64,000 nucleotides of DNA from Kuschelorhynchus macadamiae (taxonomy: Eukaryota > Arthropoda > Insecta > Coleoptera > Curculionidae), in assembly GCA_030620095.1 (NCBI GenBank), contig JAUTXW010003579.1, forward strand, positions 1 to 64,000, read 5' to 3'. Every line of letters starts with the position of its first letter. Position 1 is the stretch's first letter. The notes under the pieces were generated by a model, which worked only from the letters and a program-made list of their open reading frames with translations, had not been told where the DNA came from and made no database searches. The translations under genes were made by a program, and so were the position numbers. Positions 35,040 through 48,400 of the stretch are shown here, in pieces.

Positions 35040-36570
35040 AATAAATATTTGCAATAGGTAACAGATATTTTCCAGAAAATGGATTCACCATATCCGATAA
35101 AAAATCAGCAGTTGTGATTTTTTCCAGACATAGGATCAACAAACATGAAGTAATTACGTTAAATCATACTAATATATCCTGGGTATAATCATTAAAATAT
35201 CTAGGGGTCTGCCTGGATCAAAAACTTAACTGAAATGATCATATTAGTTACATAATAAAGAAAACTGAAAAAAGTTTAAATTTAATGAGAGCCGTTGTGT
35301 CTAGATCTTGATGCTCAGACCCCAAAACAATGCTTCTTTTCTATAGATCTTTTACCAGATCTATTCTTGATATTGGAAGTATATTCTATGGACCAGCATG
35401 TAAATCACAACTCAAAAAACTGGACGTGGTTCAGTTCAGGGCTCTTCGACTTGTCACGGGGGCCTTTAAGGCCACACCTACTCAGGCCTTGCTAACTGAG
35501 TGTAGAGAACTCCCTTTATACCTAAGAAGAAAAATCTTGGCTTAAAAATTCCTTATTAAGAATATGCAGTTCAGTAATAATTCCTTAACCATAAAAATTA
35601 GTACCTTGGCAATTTCCAATCTTGTAGCTCTGTATTGAGACCTTAAGGATGATCCGCCTATAGCTGAGGCTCACACTTCAGTATTTAAGTATGACAATTT
35701 TTTTGCTCAAAAAAGAAAAACTTGAACTATATAATCCATATAAAAACTGTAATGTAAATCCGACAGTAAATATCCCCAAGTTTACTGAGTTTCCGTCAAT
35801 AAATAAAAGTATCCTCAATAGCAAACTACAACAGTAGCGCCACTATCCCGAAATTTACATTGACGGCTCTAAAAATGACGAAGGGATGGGGTTTGCTTTT
35901 GCGATGCCCGAACTTTCAGTAATATAAAAACTTAAGTACAACAGTTTTATCTCAATATTTACATCGGAAGCCATGGGGATTTTTAAAATTTACCTCATAA
36001 ATGATGAACATGTGTTTTCCAACACTATAGTACTATCTGACTCGCAATCCGTACTTAAAGCCCTTAAAAATTACTCAATGTGGAACCCAATAATAGCCAA
36101 CATTATAGATAAAATTTCGAAGCTTTATTCCCTTAAAATGAATATAATTTTTATATGGGTGAAAGGTCATTCGGGCCTTAAAGGTAATGAACTGGTCGAT
36201 AGAGCAGCCACAGAAGTACTAATGGATGGTCTGGTTGTCTAGGGCATTCCCGCCACCGATATGTGGGACATCAACATTTCGAATCTTGTACTGTGTGAAA
36301 ATAACTACAAACTATATGTCTCAAATACTAAAAATCATTACACAACCATAAACCCAATTTTGCCAAGGAGTCCTCTAATAATATAAGACTCAATTTACAA
36401 CGCCAACTGAGTATTTTGTTATCTAAGATTTCTTTTTGATCATGGCAGTTTCAATAAACATCTGTTCAAACTTAAAATGGGAGATTCGCCTTACTGTGAA
36501 TGTGATAATCAGTCAGTAGATGATATGAATCATAGATTATTCTATTGTTCCTTAAATCTTCATGCAATCC
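35040..36570 (+). pseudogene. LINE ORF2 fragment with RT thumb, RNase H and CCHC-like end (I/jockey-type)
   Basis: The + strand reads, with frame changes and stops, GFTISDKKSAVVIFS (about 35080), LGVCLDQKLN (about 35200) and a post-RT thumb (SILDIGSIFYGPACKSQLKKLDVVQFRALR, 35350-35445). An RNase H domain follows, with IDGSKNDEG (about 35860), TSEAMG, LSDSQSVLKAL and WVKGHSGLKGNELVDRAA (35970-36215), so all four acidic active-site positions are visible. A CECDN..H..C knuckle-like end lies at about 36495-36550. The presence of RNase H points to I-like clades. The 5' end is missing and the frame is broken, so it is inactive. Confidence 0.7.
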
Positions 36571-36728
36571 AATTCCTGATATCAGAATTAAACAGAGAAA
36601 ATATCCTTCCAGTTAACTCTTCATCTTTTATGTACAGTCACTAATTTATCGGCTAGCGAAAAGCGACCTCCTCACGTGAGTCTGGAAAGAAGCACATGTC
36701 TCTGTAAATAGACTTGTTCCGAAAGAAT

Positions 36729-37560
36729 TCAAACAAGAAGCCGCATTGTAAGAAAATGGGCTAGTGTTTCACCGTTTCGAAGGTTTAATCCATGAATATC
36801 TTTCCTAAGTTGAATTTTGCTGTATAAGTATGTTGGGGTTTTTATTTTTATGATGTTATAACAAAAACAAGCAAAATGTAGCTTGCGCCTGTGGAACATA
36901 TTCAACCAGCCTAATCCTTTTAATTTGTATGATATCCGATTTCTTCTTCGAATTCCAAAAATCAAACGTAAATATGAGTTCTGAACCTTCTGTATTCGCC
37001 TAGTGACGTTTTGATCTAGACAGGGCCCATACACGTTACCGCAGTGACTGAAATCTGATAACACCAAAGAATCACACAGAGTTAGCTTAATATTCTGAGG
37101 CAAATAGTGTCGTTGGTTATAAAACATAACGTTCTTTGTGGGTTCTCCACCATTTACAGTAATAGAGGAGTTTAAAGGATTTATTTTTAAATGATGATCA
37201 ATCGAGATGTTTATTAATTTTTTAAGATCTGCATTTATTAGCCTATTTGCCATTTCGAAATCACTTGGCTGAAAAGCGCAATAAAGCTGTGTATCGTCAG
37301 CATATGTGGTACTTACAAAAATGTAGGCACCGGTTAAATTGACTAGTGTATATAGTGAATAACAGAGGACCCAAAATGCTCCCCTGTGGCACGCCGCAAT
37401 ATCATGATTTCCATATTAGAATAAATTAGGTCAATTAAAGTGGTTGTATTTGTAAAAATACGCGTGGGGCCTAAAATTATCTGTCATAGACCAAATACTT
37501 TCATAATAGATTATAACTGTTTAGTACTGTTTGAAATCTCTAGAAAATTTATATTAAAAT
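36729..37560 (-). pseudogene. Second LINE fragment, endonuclease end fused to RT by internal deletion
   Basis: On the - strand, 37560-37410 carries the C-terminal endonuclease signature (GFNINFLEIS..., QIILGPTRIFTNTTTLIDLIYSN). It is followed almost directly by the RT motifs GVPQGSILGPLLF (about 37395-37355) and YADDTQLYC (about 37300), then the thumb and post-RT region in the 37253-36729 frame. The roughly one-kilobase segment normally lying between endonuclease and RT motif 4 is missing, so the element suffered an internal deletion as well as frameshifts. It is a different family from the + strand fragment next to it. Confidence 0.7.
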
Positions 37561-40241
37561 CCCCAAATAAAATCTAGACATACAGTAAAATGAAGCACAT
37601 GATCTGTAAGGTCAGCAAAATTCGTCAGCAGAGAGCGTATGTTAATATAGGAAATATAGAGAGACATTTACACACAAAGATAGAGAAAAAAAAAGTAAAA
37701 TAGTAGGAACAGAATTTAGCAAAAAGAAAAAAAAGACAATTCGTTGATCCCGGACAACAAATAGTGAGTCCGTTCGCCTAACAGTAGCCACTGCTCAAAA
37801 ATAATTTTTTATTCCATATTTAATAAAAATAATTATGTTAATCCTATTTTTTTTGGACCTCCTATAGGTAATTATACACAGCAGTAATGCCAATTATATG
37901 TCTAAATAAACACATAAAATAGAGGACTTATATAATTAAAAAAAAACGATTCATATAACAGTAATAAAACAGAAACAACCACAACAGGCTTTTAATTTAT
38001 TTTTTATTTAAAGGAATGTTTTGGAAACATCTGTTAGAAGCAATTTGTCTCTGTCTGTGTATGCGCAATTATAAGATAAAGTTTAAATAAAAAATTGTTT
38101 AAAACAAATACAAATATGTGCATGTAAATCCGAGTGTAAATCATAAAGTAGAGGACAATTAATTATTTCAAGAGCTCCGACAGTTTATCAGATTGTTTTC
38201 AGACACAAAATAATAATCGGATCATTTTCATAAAATGTACATGTTTTTAAAGAAGATCGTTTATCTCCTCAACACTGTTTACTCGATGCACTGTATCCTT
38301 GCACTTCACATAAACAAATCCATTCAGGCACCACGTATTTGTATTTCCTCAGCATGCTTCTGGATTTCAGCTGCGAATGTTTTTTCCAACGTTATAAGCG
38401 CCATCTTACAATATATCTATATATTAATATAGACATTATGAACTCGACGCCCAAAGCAGCCTCACCCAGCGATTACAAAATATAGTTGATGTATTTTATA
38501 TTACACTAGATATAAACCAAATATATAGCTAGCCTTATATCTTTTTAAACTGGTGCCCGAATCACTTACTCTGAGGGCCCCTTTGTGGAAATCCACAAGC
38601 GCAAACTGCTATTTTCATCCAGTCGCTAAGCCCAAAGCCAAATGGCAATTTTAACCTTTATAAATGTCCAAACAGACCAATAACAATTTCGCATTCGGTT
38701 CTATTTTTTTTTAGTATATTATTTCTCACTTTTTATGATTTTTTTAGTAGATTTTATAATAAATAATTAAAAAAAATAAATAAATATTCTCGTTTTCTTT
38801 AACTATTATGGTAATGATATTAATATATATGTACCTAAACCTAATTTAACTCGTACTCACCAAAAACTAATCTATTAATTTGAAAGTTTAAATTCAACCT
38901 CTCAAATTAATAAAATATCATAGCGAGATAGCAATAGAGATACCTTTTAGCAAATTGTCTATTAAACACTTCCATGTTTTAGTTTCAAAAACGTATTTAA
39001 AGAATGTAAATTTTATACCTGTGTTTTTTTAATATTATTATTATGAAAAAAAAATGGGTGAACGGATTTCAATACATTATATAGGACCCCCAGAGAAACG
39101 TCCTCTACAATTGGGCGTTTGACTGATCAAGATCGGTCAAGCCGTTTTGACTCGAACATAGTCGATTAATTGTACGAAATATCTAGTTGATGAAATGGCT
39201 CTAAAGCGAAATGTTATAACACTTTAACTTCGATTATGAACTATATCTAATAGAATTGGTTTTGACTGAAGTTAAATGGTTTGTACCAAGACATAATACC
39301 CGTTTTAAAATGAAGGATGTTAAAAAAGTATTTTTTAGCAAACGTTAAAGCAACTCAATTCTCAAAAGTGGAGCAAATGTGTAAACCATATAATAAAGGG
39401 AAAAATATGGTGGCTTGATGGTACTATAGAGTTGCTAATTATTTCTCTGGATTCTAGATGAGAGTATAATCGACGAAAAGACGAATAGGACGAAACTGTT
39501 TTGCAGCAAAGAAAATAGAAATTTTAATGCCAAAATATTGAAAATTAATTTTTTCTTGTCCATTTATTTGCATAACTGTATTAAATACAAATTGTTACTT
39601 ACATATAGAAACGTCATTGGCTGATTAATTTGCTTTGGATATATATTATGTTAAACATTTAGGGTGAGTCAGCCCGTAGACCAATAAAATAACTTACTAT
39701 AACTGTCTTTCGAATGCATACTAGAATTAAAATCCAAATAATATTTGCCACCGCTCATGCGCTCATACAAAAATATTTCATCGTAATATCCTAACTTTTA
39801 TTTTCTGGAATATAACGTAACACTTAATGGTTCTAAATCAATCCTGTGTACACATTGATATAATACGGCGGTGATATCACTTAGCACGAATTGTCAGGGA
39901 TTTAAAAGCCTTCAATAAGGAAAACCTCCGTGGACGAAACGACAAAAAGAAACGTTTATCCAGGTCAACGGTATCCAAGCACGTCCACTTTTTCGAGCGA
40001 AGTGCTGACCGAATGAGCCTGCTATAAAGATAAGCCAACACGACTGACTGGACTTGAGAAAACACTGATTTTCGGAATTACCTTGTATCGCAAGTAAGGT
40101 AATCGAATAATTTCGCCGTTTTCAGATAAACGGCTATACTGAAGGGATTTAAATTTATGGAACTTAAATTAAAATTTGGTAAAACAGTTAAAAAAACAAA
40201 CTATATATATACAGTGTATCAATGTAAATTTGCTATTTGCA
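37561..40241. other. AT-rich intergenic stretch
   Basis: No gene is supported. Short open frames at 38235-38432 and 39877-40065 (-) have no recognisable domain. The sequence near 39060-39180 (GGACCCCCAGAG..., CAAGCCGTTTTGACTCG) looks like the 3' end of an old retroelement, but I cannot name it. Confidence 0.4.
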
Positions 40242-41898
40242 CAGGAGCACTCTTTCTGTTTTCTGTGTAGGTAAAGTGCCCCTTCTGCACAAAATACCGA
40301 ATAATTGTATTAAAAAAAGTTGCTTGAAATTGAAAATTATGCATGCTTACTAAATTTCATAACCATCAGCCTGTTTTGATTTTTTACATTTTTTGTGTGA
40401 AAAACAACTAACATTTTTATTTAAGGTTTTGAATAGATTTATTAGGAAAACAAATCTTCCGGAAAATACATTTGATGAATAAATTTAATTTACTAACCCA
40501 ATAATGACGTCTAAAAAGGATAAAAAATTATTCAATGTAGCTACCTCAATTTTCAAAACATTTCTAAATATAATAGCAAGAATTAACAACATTTTGAGTT
40601 TGTGAACTACGCAATCTGAGAATTTCTAATTTCTTCAATTTCTTCGTCGCCCTTTTTAAAGTATGCAAATACGTCGGTTTAAATGCATTAATATTATTGG
40701 CGTTTTTTGCGTTGTTCGCAATGTGTATCCCAAACGAGTATGGATTCTAAAACTAATTTAAATTTAGTATGCCTTGGACACAACTCCAGAAGAATTTTAT
40801 GTTACTGTCAAAGTTATGTGATTCTTATTTTGTATCCGCGTTATTCAAACATTTAAATTCACTTTCTAGTTTCTATTTAAGAATCTCAAGGATTTTCATT
40901 GTGCAAAGCTACGGTAGTTGAAATAGTGTATCAGTACATTTTACATCTTTTTCGTGAAAAATATCCCCAAGTAGAGGTAATAATATCCACTGCAAGGCGA
41001 CTAAATGCTACGACGAAAACGATGCTGCCAGAATTCTTGCTTTGGTTGGAGTCATTTGCTGAAAACCCTCGGTTGTCGAATTAGTTAGACCGTGCCGAAT
41101 ATAAGTAAATCTGAATTACAACGAATTTATAATGCTGATAACATTTAAAACATAAACGTCGCACTTCATCTCCCCTAGAGTATGCAAATACTCTAGGGAG
41201 GATGAAGTGCGGCGTTTATGTTTTTATGCTTCTTTAGGCTAGAAAATTTTATAGAACAGAGATTTTCATATGCAAATAATTTTCTTGAACGAATCTACCT
41301 TCGCTAGAAATGGTACAATTTCTTCACAAAACTGTCCTTCTGGGCAAATAAAACGCCAGACTTTGTTATCCATGGTAAGCGGAAATATTTCCAAAAAGTC
41401 AGCTATGGTGTGACGCATCCGACGATTTCGGTATCATTGGTTATTTACCTTTGGACCCTACTTTATTGAAAAAGTTCTTAATCAAGAAGAAATCAAAATA
41501 TTCAAATTTTGCAAAGATTTTTATTATCAACACGCGACGCCGACGGGTGTCTGGCAAACTCCACAGCTAGAGTATCAGAGTGGCCAACTACAATTTTTCC
41601 GAACCAATGTTCAATTTTATCATAAAGCATATTTTTAAGATCGTTCGTCATTATTGGTTTAGTAAATTAAATTTGGTCAGCAAATGTAATTTTCGAAAGA
41701 GTTTTTTCCAGCAAATAAATCCAAAACCATGTTATAAAAAATATCCTTTAGTTGTTTTTTGAAAAAAAAAAATGTAAAAAATCAAAGCAGGCTGATGGTA
41801 ATGAAATGTAATTGTAAGCAACTTTTTTAATAAAATTTTTCGACATTTTGTGCAGAAGGGGCACTTTACCTAAATAGAAAACAAAAAAAATGCACCTG
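40242..41898 (+). mobile_element. Decayed mariner-like element with ~160-bp inverted ends
   Basis: The left end (about 40242-40410) and the right end (about 41750-41898) are inverted copies. Both contain GTAAAGTGCCCCTTCTGCAC, GTTGCTT and a CATCAGCCTG..TTGATTTTTTACAT block. Between them the + strand shows transposase debris: an HTH-like stretch at 40899-41084, then WY/IIG-like (about 41430), FGPYFIEKVLNQEE (about 41450-41490) and FYYQH.ATP (about 41520-41540), where the second catalytic Asp is lost by a frameshift. No TA duplication is clear. Old and inactive. Confidence 0.55.
41147..41224. repeat. 78-nt hairpin: 37-bp stem with a GCAA tetraloop
   Basis: Left arm 41147-41183, loop GCAA 41184-41187, right arm 41188-41224. 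The arms pair throughout except for G.U wobble(s) and one C.A mismatch. The stem top is GAGTAT/ATACTC and the middle contains CGCACTTCATC / GATGAAGTGCG. It interrupts the decayed mariner-like element, between its HTH-like and catalytic remnants. It could be a tiny MITE, a pre-miRNA-like or hairpin-siRNA precursor, or a replication slippage product. Confidence 0.75.
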
Positions 41899-41986
41899 TC
41901 AAGGCATGCTTGATTTATTAAAAATCAAAATATGGTAAAATTTATTATCTCATCAAGCAGGTCTAGATAAATATATAAATATATAT

Positions 41987-42728
<742 letters not shown>

Positions 42729-45440
42729 ATCAGTGGTTTTTTAAAGGTCATTTTGTTCCGCCATCTTGGATTCGTGCCAAAATTGTACCATTTGATTACT
42801 ACATAATACTTGAGTTTTGTGCAAAATTTGAGATAAATTGGATAAGCAATAATTTTGTAATATTTCACTAGGCCGCCATTTTGTTTTACAATATTCGATT
42901 TTTACCAAAATGTTACCAGGTCATCCCCATATGCCCATACATTTTTGACCAAGATTTGAAGTCAATCTGGTAAGTAATTTTTTAGCTATGCTGCGAACAG
43001 ACAGGTCGACAGACAGATAGACGGAATCGAGAAAACATGTTTTTCGTCATCTAGGGACCCTGAAACGTAAAGATCTTGCACGATTGCAATACTTCCTTTT
43101 TATGAGGGAATTAAAAACTAAAACATTGCTTTTAAATGATTGTAAAGAATTACGAAAAATATCATGATTACAAAAATTATTGTTGTAATTTTTCATTAAT
43201 CGTCCAATAAAACTTTGAAAGCCTTAATTATGTGGGGTGTTTCCTGAAATAAGTACCTGTTTCTTGTTTGTCTCTGGGGGATTCCAAGTAAATCTTGGTA
43301 ATCACAAATGTCGGTTCTGCTCCTGTTGGTGACTCTGGTGTTGTTTTATGTATTCATTTTGGCGCTGGTTGTACTCGTCTTTCAACTGTGTTTTCATTCC
43401 GGGTGTACATCTGTTCACTACTGTTGTTCTGAAAAGAACAGTTTTGCTGACGTTTCGCGTCCGAATAGAGACTCTATTCTCATTAGATCTAATGATGTAA
43501 AGGAATCCCCTGAATCCATTGTAAAAGCTTTTGCCCACCAATTTGAATCATGCTACACAGACCACACAAACCATCTTGATGAAATAGATAATGTTCTTAC
43601 TTTTCACAACTTTACAGAAGAAGAAATTTTGAGGAAAATTGACCCCATTGAAAAGAACAAGAGCTCAGGTCCAACCTCTATGCATGGTTTTTCAAATATT
43701 TTTAGTACAGCTCAATTTCCAACATTGGAAGGAGTCTACTCTTTATCCAATTTTTAGATCTGGTTCAAGGACGAATATCGAGAACTACAGAGTCTGTCTT
43801 CTGCTATCCGTATTTCCCAAAATATTTAAAGCTGTATTGGCGGATGAAATTTTTTGAGTCACATAAACATAATTTGACTCCAGAACAGCACGGGTTTTTC
43901 AAAGGACAATCATGGCTACAAATTTAACTGTATATCAGAACTTCTTTGTCAAGAAAATCGAGCAAGGATGTCAAATTAATGCGGTGTACACTAACATATC
44001 TAAGGCTTGTGACAGTGTGTGTCATAACTTCTACTACTTAGAGAAATTAAGAATTTATGGAATGGGTGGTACATATCTGAATTTCATCAGGTCCTATTTA
44101 ACCAATCGGAAGGAGTATATTAATATAAATGTTGAAAAATCGAGACAACTCATGTTAAATCTGGAGTATCACAAGTTTCTCACTTAGGGCCCATATTGTT
44201 TTTGTTTTTTGTCAACGATGTCATCAGAATTTTTAAAAAATAAAAATGTCTTTTGTATGCAGATGACCTCAACTTCTTTTACGTTGTTAACTCCGAGGAA
44301 GACTGTGCGATGGTTCAATATGAATTAAATGCGCTGGTCTGTTGCAAAAATATCAAACTCAATCTCAATGCATTCAAATGTAGAATAATAAGCTTCTATC
44401 GTCGAAAGACACTTTTAAGGTACAATTATGTTTTAGAAGGACAATTTATACAGCGAGCTTTAATGACTTAGGTATAACCTTTGACCGAGAAGTGACACTT
44501 AATGAACATATTATCAATGTTACCTTGAAAGACTACCGAATGTTGGGTTTTCTTCGCAGAACGTGAAACCATGGATGATATTGGTACTATAAAATGCTTG
44601 TACAATTTGCTTATTAGAAGTATTTTGAAAAACAGTATACTTTGGTCCCCATTTTATTCTTCTTATTCTACTTGTGTCATGAAAATCGACTCGAAACAGT
44701 GCAAAATAGGTTTGCAAAATTTTTATTATTTAAACACAGATTTTATTAGAAAGACATGCCAGACTTGGATTCAGTTGGTTGGACTGTACAGCCTAAAATA
44801 ACGCCGAGAAAATGCCACGGTCTTCTTGCTTCACAAAGTTATCTATGGTAATAATGATTGTGCAGAGTTGCTTTCTAACATTAATTTCCGAATCCCCCAG
44901 AGATAAATAAGAAACAGGCACTTATTCCAGGAATCACACCACAGAACTAAGGCCTCGACAAAGGCTTCCCAAGTTTTATTAGGGGATTAACGAAAAATTA
45001 CAGCAATAATTTTTGTAATCGTGACATTTTTCATAATTTTTAGTTTTAGTTTTTAGTTCCCTCATAAAAACGAAGTATTGTAATCGTGAAAAAATCACCA
45101 TCCGAGATTTTTTTCAAATCTTTGCGTTTCAGGGTCTCTAAATGACGAAAAACATGTTTTCTCGATTCCGTCGGTCTGTCTGTTCGCGGCATAGCTAAAA
45201 AACTACTTACCCGATTGACTTCAAATTTTGGTTAAAAATTAAGGGTCATATCGAGATGACCTGGTAACATTTTGGTAAAAATGCAATATAGCAAAACAAA
45301 ATGGCGGCCTAGTGAATGTTAAAAAAATTATTACTAACAAAGTGCTTATCCAATTTACGTCAAGTTTTGCAAAAAACTCAAGTATTATGTAGGAATTCAG
45401 TGGTACAATTTTGGCACGAATCCCAGATGGTGGAACAATA
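42729..45440. mobile_element. Foldback composite: inverted arms enclosing a LINE fragment
   Basis: Left arm 42729-43283 and right arm 44890-45440 are inverted copies over about 550 bp. Matching blocks include CTCTGGGGGATTC / GAATCCCCCAGAG at the inner edges, AAACAGG..CTTATT, GTTTTATT..GATTAA, TTCCCTCATAAAAA and the GGCGGCC repeat body. The loop (43284-44889) is a degraded LINE reverse-transcriptase region. The layout recalls Drosophila FB elements carrying NOF, but the cargo here is a retrotransposon piece. Confidence 0.65.
43440..44800 (+). pseudogene. LINE reverse-transcriptase remnant inside the foldback arms
   Basis: Frames on the + strand give, in order, FAHQFESCYTDH and EEEILRKIDPIEKNKSSGPTSMHG (RT finger region, 43530-43690), ENYRVCLLLSVFPKIFKAVLADEIF (43780-43855), DSVCHNFYYLEKLRIYGMGG (44010-44070) and YLTNRKEYININ. 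The catalytic MYADDLNFFYV follows at about 44253-44285, then KLNLNAFKCRIISF and a thumb region to about 44800. At least four frameshifts separate these pieces. It reads as a jockey/R1-type LINE without its endonuclease and 3' end. Distinct from the LINE fragments at 35-37.5 kb. Confidence 0.7.
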
Positions 45441-48400
45441 TGGCCACTTAATAAAATATTTAAAAATTAAGCTCGAAAGAACTACTTAATGAACTGAGTT
45501 CAAACTGTGTGCCATAATTAATTGTAGTATAAAGATGAATTAGTAAAAGTGTGGTTCTAATTTAAGATGGCGGAACAAAATGGCGGCCAAATAAAATTTT
45601 TGTAATCTGAAAAAATCACCCTCTCAGGTTGTATATATATTTGCATTTTGGCGTCCCTAGATGCCAAAAATATGTTTTATCAAATCCGTCGGTCCTTGCG
45701 TCGGTTTGTCTGTCTGTCAATTCGCGGCAGAGCTTAAAAACTACTCATCATATTGACTTCAAAATTTGGTCAGAAATGTAGGCTCATATGGGGAAGGCGT
45801 GGTAATATTTTGGTAAAAATCCAATTTGTCGGAACAACATGGCGGCCTAATGAAACGTTAAAAAAATTATTACTTAAAAAACTAGTTATACAATTTGCAC
45901 AAAAATCAAGTATTATGTAGGAATCAACTGGTAAAATTTTGGTACGAATACAAGATGGCGGAACTAAATGTCGGCTAAATAAAATATTTAGAAATCGAGC
46001 CTGAAAAAACTACTTTATGAACTAATTCAAATTGTGTGCCATAAGTAATTGTAGTATAGAGATGATCTAGTAAAACTGTGGTACTAATTCAAGATGGCGA
46101 AAATTAAATTTTTGTAATCTCAAAAAATCACCCCAGCAGGTTTTACATGTTTTCGCGTTTTACCGTCTCTAGATGCCAAAAAATATGTTTTATCAATTCC
46201 GTCGTTCCACCTGTCGTTTTGGCTGTCTGTCTATCGGTTCGCGGCATAGCCCAAAAACTACTTATGAGATGGACTTCAAATGTTGGAAAAAAATTAAGGC
46301 TCATAGACCTAGTAATATTTTGATAAAAATTCGATATGCCGGTACAAGATGGCGGCCTAGTGAAACCTTAAAAAATTGTTACTAAAAAACTAATTATCCA
46401 ATTTACCTCAAATTTTGCAAACAAATCAAGTGTTATATGAGAATGAACTGGTAACATTTTGAAATGAAAATGAAATGAAATGGCTAAATAACATGTTAGA
46501 AAAATTAACGTAAAAAAGTCTTATTTTGGAGAAAAATTAAGTATGATATAAGGATAATCTGGTGCGAATTCAACATGACGTAACAAAATCCCGGTATGTG
46601 TCAATGTATAAACTACTTATTGAATTAATTATAAATTATACCTAAAATCAAGTGTGGCATAGGTAGAAACTGGTGAAATATTGGTAGGGATCCAATACAT
46701 TGGAACAAAATATCGTCCAATAAAAATGTTGGAAAAGATAGTATAATATATATAAATGTAATGTAATCGTAAAAAAATCACCCTCCGAGACTTTTCAGAA
46801 CGTTAAGTTTCAGAGTCCCTAGATGCTTAAAACCATGTTTTCTCAATTCCGTCGGTCTGTCGGTCTCTCTGTTCGCGGCATAGCTAAAAAACTGCTTACC
46901 TGATGACCTTTAAATTTTGGTCAAAAATTAAGGGTCATATGGGGATGACCTGGTAATATTTTGGCAAAAGTCCAATATGGCAACACAAAATGGCGGCCTA
47001 GTGAAATGTTAAAAAAATTATTAATAAAAAACTATTTATCCAATTTATCTCAAATTTTGCGCAAAAACCAAGTATTATGTAGGAATCAACTGATAAAATT
47101 TTGGTATGAGTCCAAAATGGCTTAACAAAATAGGGGCTAAGTGAAACTTAAGTGCCTGACCACAAATTGGGTGCCTTAAATAATTGTGGTATACAGATCA
47201 GATAAACTAGTGAAACTATGGTACTAATTCAAGATAGCGGAACAAAAATATGTTTTATCAATTCCTTCGGTCTGTCTGTGTCAGTTCACGGCATAGCTTA
47301 AAAACTAGTTACGCTATTGACTTTAAATTTTGATTAAAATTTAAGGGTTATATGGGGATCACCTGGTAACATTTTGGAAAAAGCCAATGTGGCAAAACAA
47401 AATGGCAGCCTAGTGAACCGTTAAAAAATTATTACTAAAAAAGTGCTTATACAATTTATCCTACATTTTGCACAGAATTCAAGTATTGTATAGGAATCAA
47501 CTGGTAACATTTTGTTACGAATTCAAGATGACGAAACATAATGGCGGCTTAGAAAAAGATTTATAAATTCAGCCTGAAAAACTACTTAATGGACTGATTT
47601 TAAAATTAGTTCCAAATATAATTTTGGCATACGGACGAACTAGTAAAACTGAGGTACTAATTCAAGATGGCCGAACATAATGGCGGCTATATAAAATATT
47701 TGTAATCATAAAAGAATTACTCTCTCGGGGTTTACATTCAACTTCACGTTTTAGCGTCCCTAGATACCAAAAAGTATGTTTTATTAACTCCGTCGTCCGT
47801 CTGTCCTGTATGTCTGTCTGTAATAGTTTAAAAACTACTTGCCCGAATGACTTCAGATTTTGGTCAAAAATTAAGGGTCATATGGGGATGACCTGGTACT
47901 ATTTTAGTGATAATCGAATATGGCAAAACAAAATGACGGCCTAGTGAAAAAAAATATTATTAAAAAACTATGTATGCAGTTGATCTCAAAGTTTCCACAA
48001 AAATCAAATGTTACGTAGGAGTCAACTGACCAGTCAAGATGGCGGCTTAGTAAAATATTTTAAAATTCAGCCTTAAAGCTACTTAATGAACTGATTTCCA
48101 ATTGTATGCCATACATAATTGTAGTATACAGATGAACTAGTAAAACCGTGAGAATAATTCAAGATGGCGGACCAAATGGCGGCTAAATAAAATGTTTGTA
48201 ATCGTGAAAAAATTACCATCTCAAGTTTTACATATTTTCAGATTTTAGCGTCCCTAGATATCAAAAAATATGTTTTATCAATTCCGACGGTCCGTCTGTC
48301 GATTTGTCTCTCTGTCTCTCAGTTCACAGCATAGCTTAAAATCTATTTACCCGTTTGACTTCAAATTTTAATCAAAAATTAAGGAACATATAGTGATGAC

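Noticed and set aside
38235..38432. 65-codon + strand open frame
   Set aside because: No recognisable domain and AT-rich codon content; most likely chance.
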